DNA of 35,415 nt from an uncultured Bacteroidota bacterium. GTDB lineage: Bacteria > Bacteroidota > Bacteroidia > Chitinophagales > Chitinophagaceae. The translations under genes were made by a program, and so were the position numbers. The stretch covers positions 1 to 35,415 of the forward strand of contig CAIKOJ010000181.1 in NCBI GenBank assembly GCA_903829015.1, in the 5' to 3' direction. The stretch's first letter is position 1; each line of letters starts with the position of its first letter. The notes beneath the pieces are model-generated. The model did not search any database and was not told the origin of the DNA. It saw only the letters and a program-made list of their open reading frames with translations. Positions 8,411 through 17,079 of this stretch are shown piece by piece.

Positions 8411-11239
8411 TTACATTTTAATAAACTTCTGTACTTCGCTATTGCCGTTTCCTCTGAGCGCTATATAATAGACACCCGCAGGCAAAGATTGTACGTCCAC
8501 CTTCGTAATCGTGTTTTGAATTTCTTCAGCCATCAAAATCTGACCAACCTGATTGGTGATGGTGATAGATTGGTATGGGTTGTTTTGCGTTCTGATAATT
8601 AACTCATTTGTTACCGGATTAGGGAATAAAGTCGCCTTATATTGCCTTACCTGAGTCAGTTCGTCGAGATAGCAGAAATCACAAATAATATTCTCAACTG
8701 TGTTAGTAATTACTGGTAAGTGCGCGTCGAAATATATACCAGCACGATTTGTTATTAGTGTTCCATTGCTCAGGCCACTTGTGGAATTGATTGTGTAAGC
8801 GAACACGCCCTCTGAAAAGCCGTGGTGAGAGCTATCTAGTAGATTGATGTTTGGGAAATCAAATTTGACAATATTCTTGCCGCCGATTTTGAAGCGTGCA
8901 ATTTTCATATCTGCTGATGCGGCCAATATGGTTAAGGTGCTTGGATCAACGTAGTCGGATAACGTATCCATTACATGGATATTGAATGCGGTATCCGTGC
9001 CTGTATTTTCAAAATGTATTACGTATTTTAGTTTTGTGCCGCTGGCTATATAGCCGGCGGGTGTAACCTCGATATAGTTTGGATCGCAACTGCTGTTGAT
9101 TGTGTCTGTTTTTATAATTATATTGTTAGTGCTATCCGCATCGCCGGTTGAGGGAATTACAACGAATTTTGTCAGTACAGTATCGCCTGCTATATATTCA
9201 GCTGGACCGGTTTTATGACCTCTTACTGAAACAAAATACGGACGGTAAGCAGACGATACTGAATCAATAATCCATGTCGCTGTGGTAGAAGTGTACGAAG
9301 TCGCAGGTGGGTTTGCGATTTCGTATGTGTATTTTGGGTTAAAATACATGATCAGGGTCGCAGTTTTTGGAGGGCAAAGTTTATTTTCAACAAAAATATT
9401 GCTTCTTGTCGCATGACCGCCTGCTGTCCCTGTAACACGTAATGTGAGGTCGAAACCGGGAACAGCTGAACAATTCATTGCAAATCTTTTGACGGGATAG
9501 TCGTTTAGTGTTGCCTGAATTGTGTCTGCAATTATACCTGAAGAAGGGCAAGAAACAAGAATGCCCGGATCAGTAGAAATCACTTTGAATTGATACACCG
9601 TGCCAGGAGGGCCGTAAGCCATGTAATAGAAACCGCTGGTAGCACTAATCGTATCTATTGTTACACCGTTTGAATCGACTTCCAGGCGACAAGGTGAATT
9701 AAACAGACGCTCATTGGGATCTTTCGTGCAGCTATAGTTGGCATCATAATAAAGTTCAAATGGAAGTATCCGGCAATAGGGATAGTGGTAGGAATAAGTG
9801 GCGGAATCGATTGGCAGCGTGCCATCGTATAGCACCTGATGTACTGTGAATGTACCTGGGAAAGTGTAATTGTGAAAGACATTAGCATGACATGGGTAGA
9901 TCGTGGTTAGCGGAGTGTTGTCCCATGTACCGTCGCCATAAAAAGTAGTTACATTGTATGCCGGCGATACAGAACAGGTGGCTGTGTAGAATTCAGGTCT
10001 GTGGCATACTGTGTCCGGTGCATTAATTATACAGTGTATTCCCGTGGCACTGTGAAGGGGGAAATATACATGCGCAGAATAGGCAGTAAGCCCGCTTCCC
10101 GGACAAAGAACAGCGCAGCGGTAATAGAGCGCAGCGGTCGGTGTAAAAGGGTAAGAAGGAGCTACGGCACCTGGTATGTTTACCCATACGGTGGTGTCGG
10201 TTGAAGACTGCCATTGAAAAGTAGCGGCACATGAATAGCCGGATAAGCTAAGTGCATCGGGCAATCCGGCACAGCCTATTGATGCGGCAATGGTGCCGGG
10301 TTCGGGCATGCCCGTGCACATAGAGCCAACAGGACAATTGACCACGGAAAATGTCATTTCGCGCTGGCTGGTGCCCACCAATAAGCCTGCCCTGAACTCT
10401 CTTATATTGTATACTACCACATCGCGCTGCAGCAAATTGGGGTTGAACATAATTTTCCCTGTTATACTATCCATAAAGAAACTACCAGTAAGCACACGGA
10501 TGGGTGTAGCTCCGGCAATTGGGTTGCCCGGCCATGCCGTACCGGTATATGCTACAGCACTGCCTGGAAGCGGACAACCCGGGCCTCCAATACCATTGGT
10601 TGCAGATACTAAAGCGAAATTGAGGCTGTCACCATCGGGATCTGAAGCCAGAGGATCGTAATTGTCGTATTGGTTTAAACAGAAAATGGCTTGTTCTATT
10701 GGATTGAGTGATGGGCTGGTGTTGTGATAGACTGTATTATTCAACGTGTCTATCAACTGAATAATAGTACTGCCTGGTGACGCCAGATTGGTTATTGAGG
10801 CAGATCTGCCTGCAGCAGATGCACTGCCATTATAGCCGCCGTATATAAAACGCCACACGGAACTTGTATAAGGCAGGGTATAGGTAGCACTGTAAACGAA
10901 TTTTTTGATACCAGGTATGGACGAGGAAGGATTAGTGCACTGAGAAGAATCGCCAGTGCAAAGTGGTGTTACTTCTATGTCGCTTGCTGAGATATCTATA
11001 GCAAGAGTGGTAACTCCTTTATAAGTACTTCCGTCATAGATACAAACAGACGGCGACCCATATAATAGTGTACCAAATGCGCTGCTGCTGGCAGGGCTGC
11101 AGTCGCCGTACAGCACAAGTGTTATTTTGTAAGTAGTGCCACTCAAATAGGCGTACGATAAATAGGCACCGAGAATGTGAGAAGAGTATGACCGCGTTGC
11201 AAAAAGCAGTATCGCAAATAAGAGGAATATCTTTTTCAT
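8411..11239 (-). CDS. Large secreted T9SS cargo protein with PKD and DUF7619-like domains
   Basis: From the ATG at 11239 this is a 942-residue protein starting MKKIFLLFAILLFATRSYS, a good signal peptide. An ATG ten codons upstream would place charged residues ahead of it and is less likely. The mature protein opens SHILGAYLSYAYL and then LVLYGDC, the common N-terminal module of giant Bacteroidota surface proteins. A PKD-like unit lies near residues 426-480 (FYGDGTWDN, then YTFPGTFTVHQVLYDG). A domain near 715-850 has CDPNYIEVTPAG, FENTGTDTAFNIHVMDTL and NRAGIYFDAHLPVITNT, the pattern of DUF7619-type repeats. The last 75 residues form a T9SS sorting domain (ATLFPNPVTNELII, then LPAGVYYIAL and a basic end). 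It is presumably displayed on or released from the cell surface; the ligand is unknown. Confidence 0.87.
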   Translation of the reverse strand: MKKIFLLFAILLFATRSYSSHILGAYLSYAYLSGTTYKITLVLYGDCSPASSSAFGTLLYGSPSVCIYDGSTYKGVTTLAIDISASDIEVTPLCTGDSSQCTNPSSSIPGIKKFVYSATYTLPYTSSVWRFIYGGYNGSASAAGRSASITNLASPGSTIIQLIDTLNNTVYHNTSPSLNPIEQAIFCLNQYDNYDPLASDPDGDSLNFALVSATNGIGGPGCPLPGSAVAYTGTAWPGNPIAGATPIRVLTGSFFMDSITGKIMFNPNLLQRDVVVYNIREFRAGLLVGTSQREMTFSVVNCPVGSMCTGMPEPGTIAASIGCAGLPDALSLSGYSCAATFQWQSSTDTTVWVNIPGAVAPSYPFTPTAALYYRCAVLCPGSGLTAYSAHVYFPLHSATGIHCIINAPDTVCHRPEFYTATCSVSPAYNVTTFYGDGTWDNTPLTTIYPCHANVFHNYTFPGTFTVHQVLYDGTLPIDSATYSYHYPYCRILPFELYYDANYSCTKDPNERLFNSPCRLEVDSNGVTIDTISATSGFYYMAYGPPGTVYQFKVISTDPGILVSCPSSGIIADTIQATLNDYPVKRFAMNCSAVPGFDLTLRVTGTAGGHATRSNIFVENKLCPPKTATLIMYFNPKYTYEIANPPATSYTSTTATWIIDSVSSAYRPYFVSVRGHKTGPAEYIAGDTVLTKFVVIPSTGDADSTNNIIIKTDTINSSCDPNYIEVTPAGYIASGTKLKYVIHFENTGTDTAFNIHVMDTLSDYVDPSTLTILAASADMKIARFKIGGKNIVKFDFPNINLLDSSHHGFSEGVFAYTINSTSGLSNGTLITNRAGIYFDAHLPVITNTVENIICDFCYLDELTQVRQYKATLFPNPVTNELIIRTQNNPYQSITITNQVGQILMAEEIQNTITKVDVQSLPAGVYYIALRGNGNSEVQKFIKM

Positions 11240-11957
11240 AAGCACACGTATCTTTAATAAACAGTTCAATAACTGTCACCGCAAATTACTGCAAAAATAA
11301 AATATATTACATTTTGATAATTTTTTTCTGATTTTTCGAAGGTATATTATGTTTCACCAATGTTGGACTTATTTTCCTGCCAGCAGCTCGCGGAAGACAA
11401 TTCCTCTCTCTTTAGTGTTTCCCGTTTGGCGCAAGTCTTTTTTCTATCACAAGCCAGCACCGTCCCGTCATAAGCCACATACGTCCTGTCATAGAAAATC
11501 AATTTTGCCGTTTCCACCCAATACGCGATATTTACAAAAGGAGCATTAGACAATCAAGCTCATTGTTTTCTTAGCATGGGTAAGCCCCTTTAGGGGTTTG
11601 GGGTTTTTCCGGCTCCAGTAGCGTCCGGAAGAAAAACAGAAGTAACCGGAAATCTAATTAGCTGATAATCAAATATTTAGGTTTTTTCGCCGATTTTCCC
11701 GTAACCGGAAGTCGGCAGCAGGCAAAATTCCCCACATGGGGCATAAATGGGGCATTTTGAGCGCGTAAAAGGTTGATTGTCAATCAAAATGTGTGCAATT
11801 TTATTTTTGTGCGAAAGTGGGGCATTTTAATATTTGCGCTGAGAACAAAGGCGAAATGAAAAATTATAATGTTTTTCATAATTGGTTCCTGAAAACAGCC
11901 GCACAACGCCCGTCGTTTTTTAAAGCCTCTTCATGTGGTTGTTTTGACGATTAAAGT
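11240..11957. other. Long intergenic region with short repeats, no convincing gene
   Basis: About 720 bp separate the starts of two divergent T9SS cargo genes. I see no credible coding frame: the two 66-68-codon frames at 11347-11553 lie on opposite strands of the same bases and resemble nothing known. What is visible: GTAACCGGAA twice (11642-11651, 11701-11710); TGGGGCAT-type boxes three times between 11736 and 11827; a near-repeat CGTCCYGTCATA twice (11460-11471, 11482-11493); a G-rich hairpin AAGCCCC/GGGGTTT at 11582-11599; and a 15-bp palindrome at 11773-11787. The region probably carries promoters and regulatory sites for both genes. Confidence 0.5.
11773..11787. promoter_or_regulatory. 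Palindromic candidate operator
   Basis: TTGATTG-T-CAATCAA is a perfect palindrome with a one-base centre, lying 197 bp upstream of the ATG at 11984. The size and symmetry fit a dimeric regulator site. No regulator is encoded nearby, so the role is a guess. Confidence 0.3.
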
Positions 11958-11965
11958 TAACTTTG
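11958..11965 (+). promoter_or_regulatory. Candidate -7 box (TAACTTTG)
   Basis: TAACTTTG fits the Bacteroidota -7 consensus TAnnTTTG exactly and lies 18 bp before the ATG of the 1376-residue T9SS protein, implying a very short leader. A TTG occurs at 11939-11941, but the spacer (16 bp) is shorter than usual. Confidence 0.35.
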
Positions 11966-11983
11966 CCTTCATATTAATTCCAT

Positions 11984-14900
11984 ATGAAGTTACTAAGAAT
12001 ATGTGTTGCCTTTTCTATGTGCGCCATTGCGCAGTTCAGCGCTTTTTCGCAGGAAAAGAATCCTTTCAATTTACCGGCAGGGCTACCAGTTCCGCAATGG
12101 GTACAACTGACTGATTGGGGACATGTAAATGTTCATCAGGTAGATTCGCTGATAGAACTGTACAAGGATGCGCCCAAGAAGGGAAACGTATCAGTGGATG
12201 CTGATGAGAAGGGTCCGGATGGTGATTTTTATGAAGATCCATACCTCACTGCCTATATCAGGTGGAGGAATAAAATGATGCCTTTCATACAAGAAGATGG
12301 AAGTATTAAGTACGACGCCAGTTACCACCGGCAACAACTGCTTAACTCGCTGGATGCACAGCACAATGGTAAAACAGCGCACAGTGGTATGCGCACCACA
12401 ACGGCTGCCAGTTGGACGGTGTTAGGCCCGTCGCAGACTTACAGGGCTGTAAGCGGCGCATTAGAGAATCACCACAATAATATGTACACTATTACCATAG
12501 CGCCTTCTAATTCATCTGTGATATACGCGGGAAGTGAGCCGGGTACTTTGTATCGGTCATCAGATAAGGGCTTGCACTGGACATCTATCAGTGATACACT
12601 TTATAGCTGTGGTTCGCCATCTATCGTGGTTGATCCGCTTAATGAAAATATCGTTTATACGTATGTTGGTGGTTCGTCAACACTATTAAAAACAACTACC
12701 GGCGGTGCTGGCTGGACAGCACTTACCGGCTATACTGGTGGTGGTGGTAATGCTATGGCAATCAACAGAAATACGGGAAGGATATTCATTACCGGGTCTA
12801 CATCTGTTTATTATAGCGATAACGGCGGTACCTCGTGGACAGCTGCAGCGGGTAGCACTGCTACATCGTTATACGACATTGTTATTGATCCCGTAGGTAC
12901 AGATACGATTTACGTGGCAGGAGTAAGTAGCGGCAACCTGGTATTGCTGAGGTCGGTTAATGGTGGAACAACTTTTACAGATGTAACAGGTGCCGTTGCC
13001 GGAAACAACACATCTGGCGCTAGACTTGGGGTTACGACAGCCAATACCAATTATGTGTACTGCGTAAATATCGGTTCTACGTCTCCGCCAATCGTTATTA
13101 AGAGTTCAAACAGAGGAGCAACATGGGCTATTACGGTAGCGTCCACAACAACGGGTCTTACTGGTTCATCGGCTACTACAGGATTGGGTATGTCGAACGG
13201 ACAAGGTTATTATGACCTTGGTATTGTAGTGTCACCGGCTAATGCAAATCACGTGATCGTGGGAACCACTACCAGTTATAAATCTACAGATGGTGGTGTA
13301 AACTTTACTCCGCTCGGTGGCTATGCAGGACCTATAGGTCTACACCCCGATATGCAGTGCGCAGTGGCGCAGGGTGGTGATTGCTATATAGCAACTGATG
13401 GCGGTGTGAATTACTCCAGCGACTTTTTTACCAATGCAACTAACTGGTCTGTACGCAACAACGGTTTGAGAAGTTCTGATTTCTGGGGCTTTGGTCAGGG
13501 ATGGGATGAGGATATGGTGGTTGGTGGCAGGTACCACAATGGTAACACTGCAATCTTTGAAGCCTTTGGCGGCGGCAAGGCGCTGAGCCTTGGCGGTGGC
13601 GAAGATGCCACTGGGCATGTGTTTCACGGCCATTCAAAGACAGTAGGTTTCCGCGACATCGGTAACCTGAATATTCCGGTGAGTCTGACCGGTACAGTAA
13701 TATACTCTGCTCAAAATGTACCTAACTCTAAGTGGCCACAGGAAGACTACTATGGTCAGTTTTCGAGTAAGTTGATGGTTGATCCGAGGTATTCAAATAC
13801 TTTCTATCTGGGTAAAGACAGCATTTTATGGAAGACGACCAACAACGGATCATCGTATGTGGCACTTCATAATTTTGGCAACGGTAATAAAGTATGGCGT
13901 TTTGATATAGCTAGGAGCGATTATACGCGTATGTATGTATGCACAACCAATGGAATTTTTAAAACTGCCGATGCCGGAGCAACTTGGAGTGCGATCACTT
14001 TACCTGTTTCGTGGCATTATTACAACACCGATATAGTAGTGAATCCGCTGAATGAAAATGAGGTGTATCTATGTATGGCAAATGGAGCCACGTCGGAAAA
14101 AGTGTTCAGATCAATGGATGGTGGTGGAACCTGGACAAATATAACCGGAACCGTGCTTAACGGTAAGAAAGTTGCATTCCTACAGTTTCAGGGTGGCACA
14201 AATCATGGCATTTATGCTGTGACGAATTCAAGACCATCAAAGGTGTATTATCGCGATAGTACAATGGCTGACTGGATAGATTTCAGTGGTGGACTGACTG
14301 CAAGCATTGAGGCCAGAGAAGGTGCATTGATCTTTTACCGCGATTCTAAAATTAGGTTGTGTGGTAATTCCAGCGTTTGGGAATCGCCACTTTATTCTAA
14401 AGGAGCACCAGTTGCCCAACCTATGGCCGACAGGAAGTATGTGGGCTGTACCAGGGATACAGTTAATTTCTACGACTATTCGATGAACGACTATGCTGGT
14501 GCAACCAGAACATGGTCGTTCCCCGGATCTGTTTGGGTAAGCAGTACTTCTTCAAGAACACCGCAGGTTTTGTATCCCGGGCCTGGGGCATACAAGGTAT
14601 CGTTGACCATTACCAATTCTTTGTCCCAAACCCATACTCGTACGGTAGATAGTATGATCATTGTTGCAGACGACCATTGCAGCCCGGATACCGTGGCGGG
14701 TTTGTGCCTGCAACTGAATGGTACTAACCAGACAGTGAACCTGGGTATTGCCAATATAAACAGCAATAACTTTTCTATATCCTGCTGGGCGCAGCCTAAG
14801 GGCAACCAGAGTGCTTTTGCGCAACTTGTTGCCCATGATTTGTATCCGGGCTCTGCGGGATATGGTTTCGGTTTTGGGTTTACATTTAATGGATATACTC

Positions 14901-16114
14901 CTAACCTTAGGCTATGCTATACTGATAGTACAGTTAATTACGGCAATTCCAGTAGCCTGATCTGTGACAGCACCAAGTGGAACTATGTGGTGTTGACCTA
15001 TAGTCCTACCGGTGTGATCATGTACCTGAATGGTATTCCGGATACGGTGAACAATAGGGCAATGCCTATAATAGATCTTTCGCAGTCACCGTTTGTGCTC
15101 AATTTTGATGATCATCCGGGACAGGGTTCGAGGTACAACGGTAAGATAGATGAAGTGAAGTTTTACAATTATGCATTGAGCCAGAACGAAGTAAGGGAGA
15201 AAATGCATCTGATCCCTAACCCAGCCACAGAAACCGGATTGATCAAATATTTCCAGTTTAACCAGTACGATGCGCAGAGTGGAAGCCTTTACGACGTGAA
15301 AGCTAACTACAATGTAGCAGTACCACCGGCAAATATCGTTACATCTACTGCGCCGGTTGCCACCGGAAGGGTATTCAGAAATACGGCTGTGAATACTGCT
15401 GGTCTGAACAGTTTTGCAGCAGCAGATAACAATTTGTACCTGCCGGCAACAGGAGCTTACCCCGATGGTGAGGTAGTTGCTTTCCATCTGTTCAGCAATC
15501 CGGATACAAAACCTGATACCAGACCGAACGTAAAAGGATACTTTATAGTAAACAATTACGGCAATAATGCAACGTTTGCCCAACCGGATAGTATCGTTTT
15601 CAAAAGCCTGAATATTACTTATCCGGGGTACAGAGCGGGCAATTTCAGATTGTTCAGCAGGGCTACCGGTGACTTTGGCAACACCTGGGGGCCGGAGATG
15701 GATAGTGCCATCGCGCTTAAATACGTTTCTGGCAACAGCAGCCTCACGTGGGGTGCTAACAGCCACATTACTAACTTCAATAGCCAGTACATCATTGTGA
15801 ACAATGATTCAACTGTTCATAATGCAGGTATCATAAACCCGAACTACACTGGTTGGAATGTATCGGATATCTATCCTAATCCATCGAGAGAGTGGTGTAG
15901 GTTGAATATCTATTCACCAGCAGCTGGGCAGTCGGATGCAGTGTTTACAATAACAGATATCGCAGGTACCGAAGTGGCAAGGATGAACGAAACACTGAAG
16001 GGTGGAAGCAATACTGTAATGCTCAGTATTCCCTCGCTGGCTGCGGGAACCTACATAGTAAGTGTAGATGTACCGGGTGCAATCAGCGAAAAAAGGAAGT
16101 TGATAATTGAATAG
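11984..16114 (+). CDS. Very large secreted protein: BNR/sortilin-like propeller, PKD, LamG, T9SS sorting domain
   Basis: The 1376-residue product has a signal peptide (MKLLRICVAFSMCAIAQ, ending AFSQ). Residues about 150-800 contain at least nine Asp-box-like repeats of the form S-x-[DN]-x-G-x-x-W, for example SSDKGLHW, SDNGGTSW, STDGGVNF, TADAGATW and SMDGGGTW. They are embedded in the propeller framework IVVDPLNENIVY seen in sortilin/VPS10-type glycosyl-hydrolase-related proteins. A PKD-like domain follows (about 815-895, RTWSFPGSVW to GPGAYKVSLTITN), then a LamG/concanavalin domain (about 905-1075, CLQLNGTNQTVNLG to GKIDEVKFYNYALS). Near 1290-1376 is a T9SS sorting domain (DIYPNPSREWCRL, then AAGTYIVSVDV). 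It is likely a surface adhesin or glycan-binding protein. Catalytic residues of sialidases are not evident, so enzymatic activity is not claimed. Confidence 0.88.
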   Translation: MKLLRICVAFSMCAIAQFSAFSQEKNPFNLPAGLPVPQWVQLTDWGHVNVHQVDSLIELYKDAPKKGNVSVDADEKGPDGDFYEDPYLTAYIRWRNKMMPFIQEDGSIKYDASYHRQQLLNSLDAQHNGKTAHSGMRTTTAASWTVLGPSQTYRAVSGALENHHNNMYTITIAPSNSSVIYAGSEPGTLYRSSDKGLHWTSISDTLYSCGSPSIVVDPLNENIVYTYVGGSSTLLKTTTGGAGWTALTGYTGGGGNAMAINRNTGRIFITGSTSVYYSDNGGTSWTAAAGSTATSLYDIVIDPVGTDTIYVAGVSSGNLVLLRSVNGGTTFTDVTGAVAGNNTSGARLGVTTANTNYVYCVNIGSTSPPIVIKSSNRGATWAITVASTTTGLTGSSATTGLGMSNGQGYYDLGIVVSPANANHVIVGTTTSYKSTDGGVNFTPLGGYAGPIGLHPDMQCAVAQGGDCYIATDGGVNYSSDFFTNATNWSVRNNGLRSSDFWGFGQGWDEDMVVGGRYHNGNTAIFEAFGGGKALSLGGGEDATGHVFHGHSKTVGFRDIGNLNIPVSLTGTVIYSAQNVPNSKWPQEDYYGQFSSKLMVDPRYSNTFYLGKDSILWKTTNNGSSYVALHNFGNGNKVWRFDIARSDYTRMYVCTTNGIFKTADAGATWSAITLPVSWHYYNTDIVVNPLNENEVYLCMANGATSEKVFRSMDGGGTWTNITGTVLNGKKVAFLQFQGGTNHGIYAVTNSRPSKVYYRDSTMADWIDFSGGLTASIEAREGALIFYRDSKIRLCGNSSVWESPLYSKGAPVAQPMADRKYVGCTRDTVNFYDYSMNDYAGATRTWSFPGSVWVSSTSSRTPQVLYPGPGAYKVSLTITNSLSQTHTRTVDSMIIVADDHCSPDTVAGLCLQLNGTNQTVNLGIANINSNNFSISCWAQPKGNQSAFAQLVAHDLYPGSAGYGFGFGFTFNGYTPNLRLCYTDSTVNYGNSSSLICDSTKWNYVVLTYSPTGVIMYLNGIPDTVNNRAMPIIDLSQSPFVLNFDDHPGQGSRYNGKIDEVKFYNYALSQNEVREKMHLIPNPATETGLIKYFQFNQYDAQSGSLYDVKANYNVAVPPANIVTSTAPVATGRVFRNTAVNTAGLNSFAAADNNLYLPATGAYPDGEVVAFHLFSNPDTKPDTRPNVKGYFIVNNYGNNATFAQPDSIVFKSLNITYPGYRAGNFRLFSRATGDFGNTWGPEMDSAIALKYVSGNSSLTWGANSHITNFNSQYIIVNNDSTVHNAGIINPNYTGWNVSDIYPNPSREWCRLNIYSPAAGQSDAVFTITDIAGTEVARMNETLKGGSNTVMLSIPSLAAGTYIVSVDVPGAISEKRKLIIE

Positions 16115-16154
16115 AATTAAGAGAATTAACTATTGACATAATTTACACCGCAAT

Positions 16155-16196
16155 AAAGCCGAGATGCCGTTTGGTATTCCCGGCTTTGGTTTTTTT
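16155..16196 (+). terminator. Rho-independent terminator of the large T9SS gene
   Basis: AAAGCCG (16155-16161) pairs perfectly with CGGCTTT (16181-16187). An inner ATGCC/GGTAT pairing extends the hairpin, and a 7-T run follows at 16190-16196. It lies 40 bp after the stop at 16114 and 12 bp before the end of the convergent OmpA gene. Confidence 0.85.
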
Positions 16197-16207
16197 CTGA
16201 AATTATT

Positions 16208-17023
16208 CTACCTCTCCAAGACCCTTATCTCCACACGGCGGTTGAGTTCCTGCTCCTCGATCGTCTCTTCGTCGTTGAGTGGATCGTTATTTCCAAGCCC
16301 CACGCAAATGATCCTTTCAGCACGTACGCCGTGAGCTAAAAGTGAATCCCTGATACTTTCGGCTCTTTTCTGCGACAGGGTACTTTCAAGGTATGGTTCG
16401 TCTTTTCCCGATCTGGGGCCAAGGCAGCAAACATGTCCTTCCAGCTGGATCTTCCATGTTTTGTTTTCAATCAAAAAGTTTGCCAGCAGTAGAATTGCAG
16501 GGGAGGATTGAGGTGTGATGCTGGTAGAGCCGCGGAAGAAATGGATGTCGTGTAAGGGGTAGGTTTCGTCGTTTAGCTTTAGCCTTGATAAGTAATGACC
16601 AAATTTCTCCTTTGCCGGCGTATCTGGCCGATGCTCAAAAATTAAGGCTACTTTCCGGTCGATTGCGTTGCCTTGTTTACCGTTTTTGCCGCTGCTGCTT
16701 ACCTTGCCCTTACCAATTACCAGAGTCGATTTTTCTTTTTTGAAACCAGCCAGCACAAGGTAGTCGAGGGTGTTTTTTGCTCTTATATAAGAGAGGTTAT
16801 TGTTGTAATCATCGCTACCCAAATAGTCGCCAAACCCCAGGATTGTTAGTTTCTTTTCCCTATCCAATATGCCAGACTTAATATGATCATCAATTGTTTT
16901 AGTGGCCACTTCGGTCAATACTGTTTGATTCAGGTCAAAGTATAGATTGATCGTGTCACTCTTTTGTGCCAACAACAGTGTTGAAGTAAAAGAGAGGACA
17001 AACGTGATTACCGGGGATTTCAT
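16208..17023 (-). CDS. OmpA-family protein with two tandem OmpA-like domains
   Basis: The 271-residue protein has a signal peptide (ending LLLAQ) and no membrane barrel. It carries two OmpA C-terminal-like domains. Domain 1 (about 24-130) starts INLYFDLNQTVL and ends AIDRKVALIFE. Domain 2 (about 158-271) starts IHFFRGSTSITPQS and contains LEGHVCCLGP, SQKRAESIRDSLLAHGV and the strong closing motif ELNRRVEIRVLE. The N-R-R-V element and the preceding SxxRAxxI helix are the peptidoglycan-binding signature. Domain 1 is diverged: its helix reads SYIRAKNTL and its end DRKVAL. The protein should be periplasmic and tie peptidoglycan to a partner or to itself. It is 56 bp downstream of the 629-residue membrane protein gene on the same strand, so co-transcription is possible. 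Confidence 0.87.
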   Translation of the reverse strand: MKSPVITFVLSFTSTLLLAQKSDTINLYFDLNQTVLTEVATKTIDDHIKSGILDREKKLTILGFGDYLGSDDYNNNLSYIRAKNTLDYLVLAGFKKEKSTLVIGKGKVSSSGKNGKQGNAIDRKVALIFEHRPDTPAKEKFGHYLSRLKLNDETYPLHDIHFFRGSTSITPQSSPAILLLANFLIENKTWKIQLEGHVCCLGPRSGKDEPYLESTLSQKRAESIRDSLLAHGVRAERIICVGLGNNDPLNDEETIEEQELNRRVEIRVLER

Positions 17024-17079
17024 TCAAGAGCTGATTTGTTCACTTTAAATAACAACAGAAACGGCTAAATTATTTTGCA

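Noticed and set aside
11347-11553. Two overlapping frames of 66-68 codons on opposite strands
   Set aside because: Neither has a recognisable motif or start context; both look like chance frames in the intergenic region.
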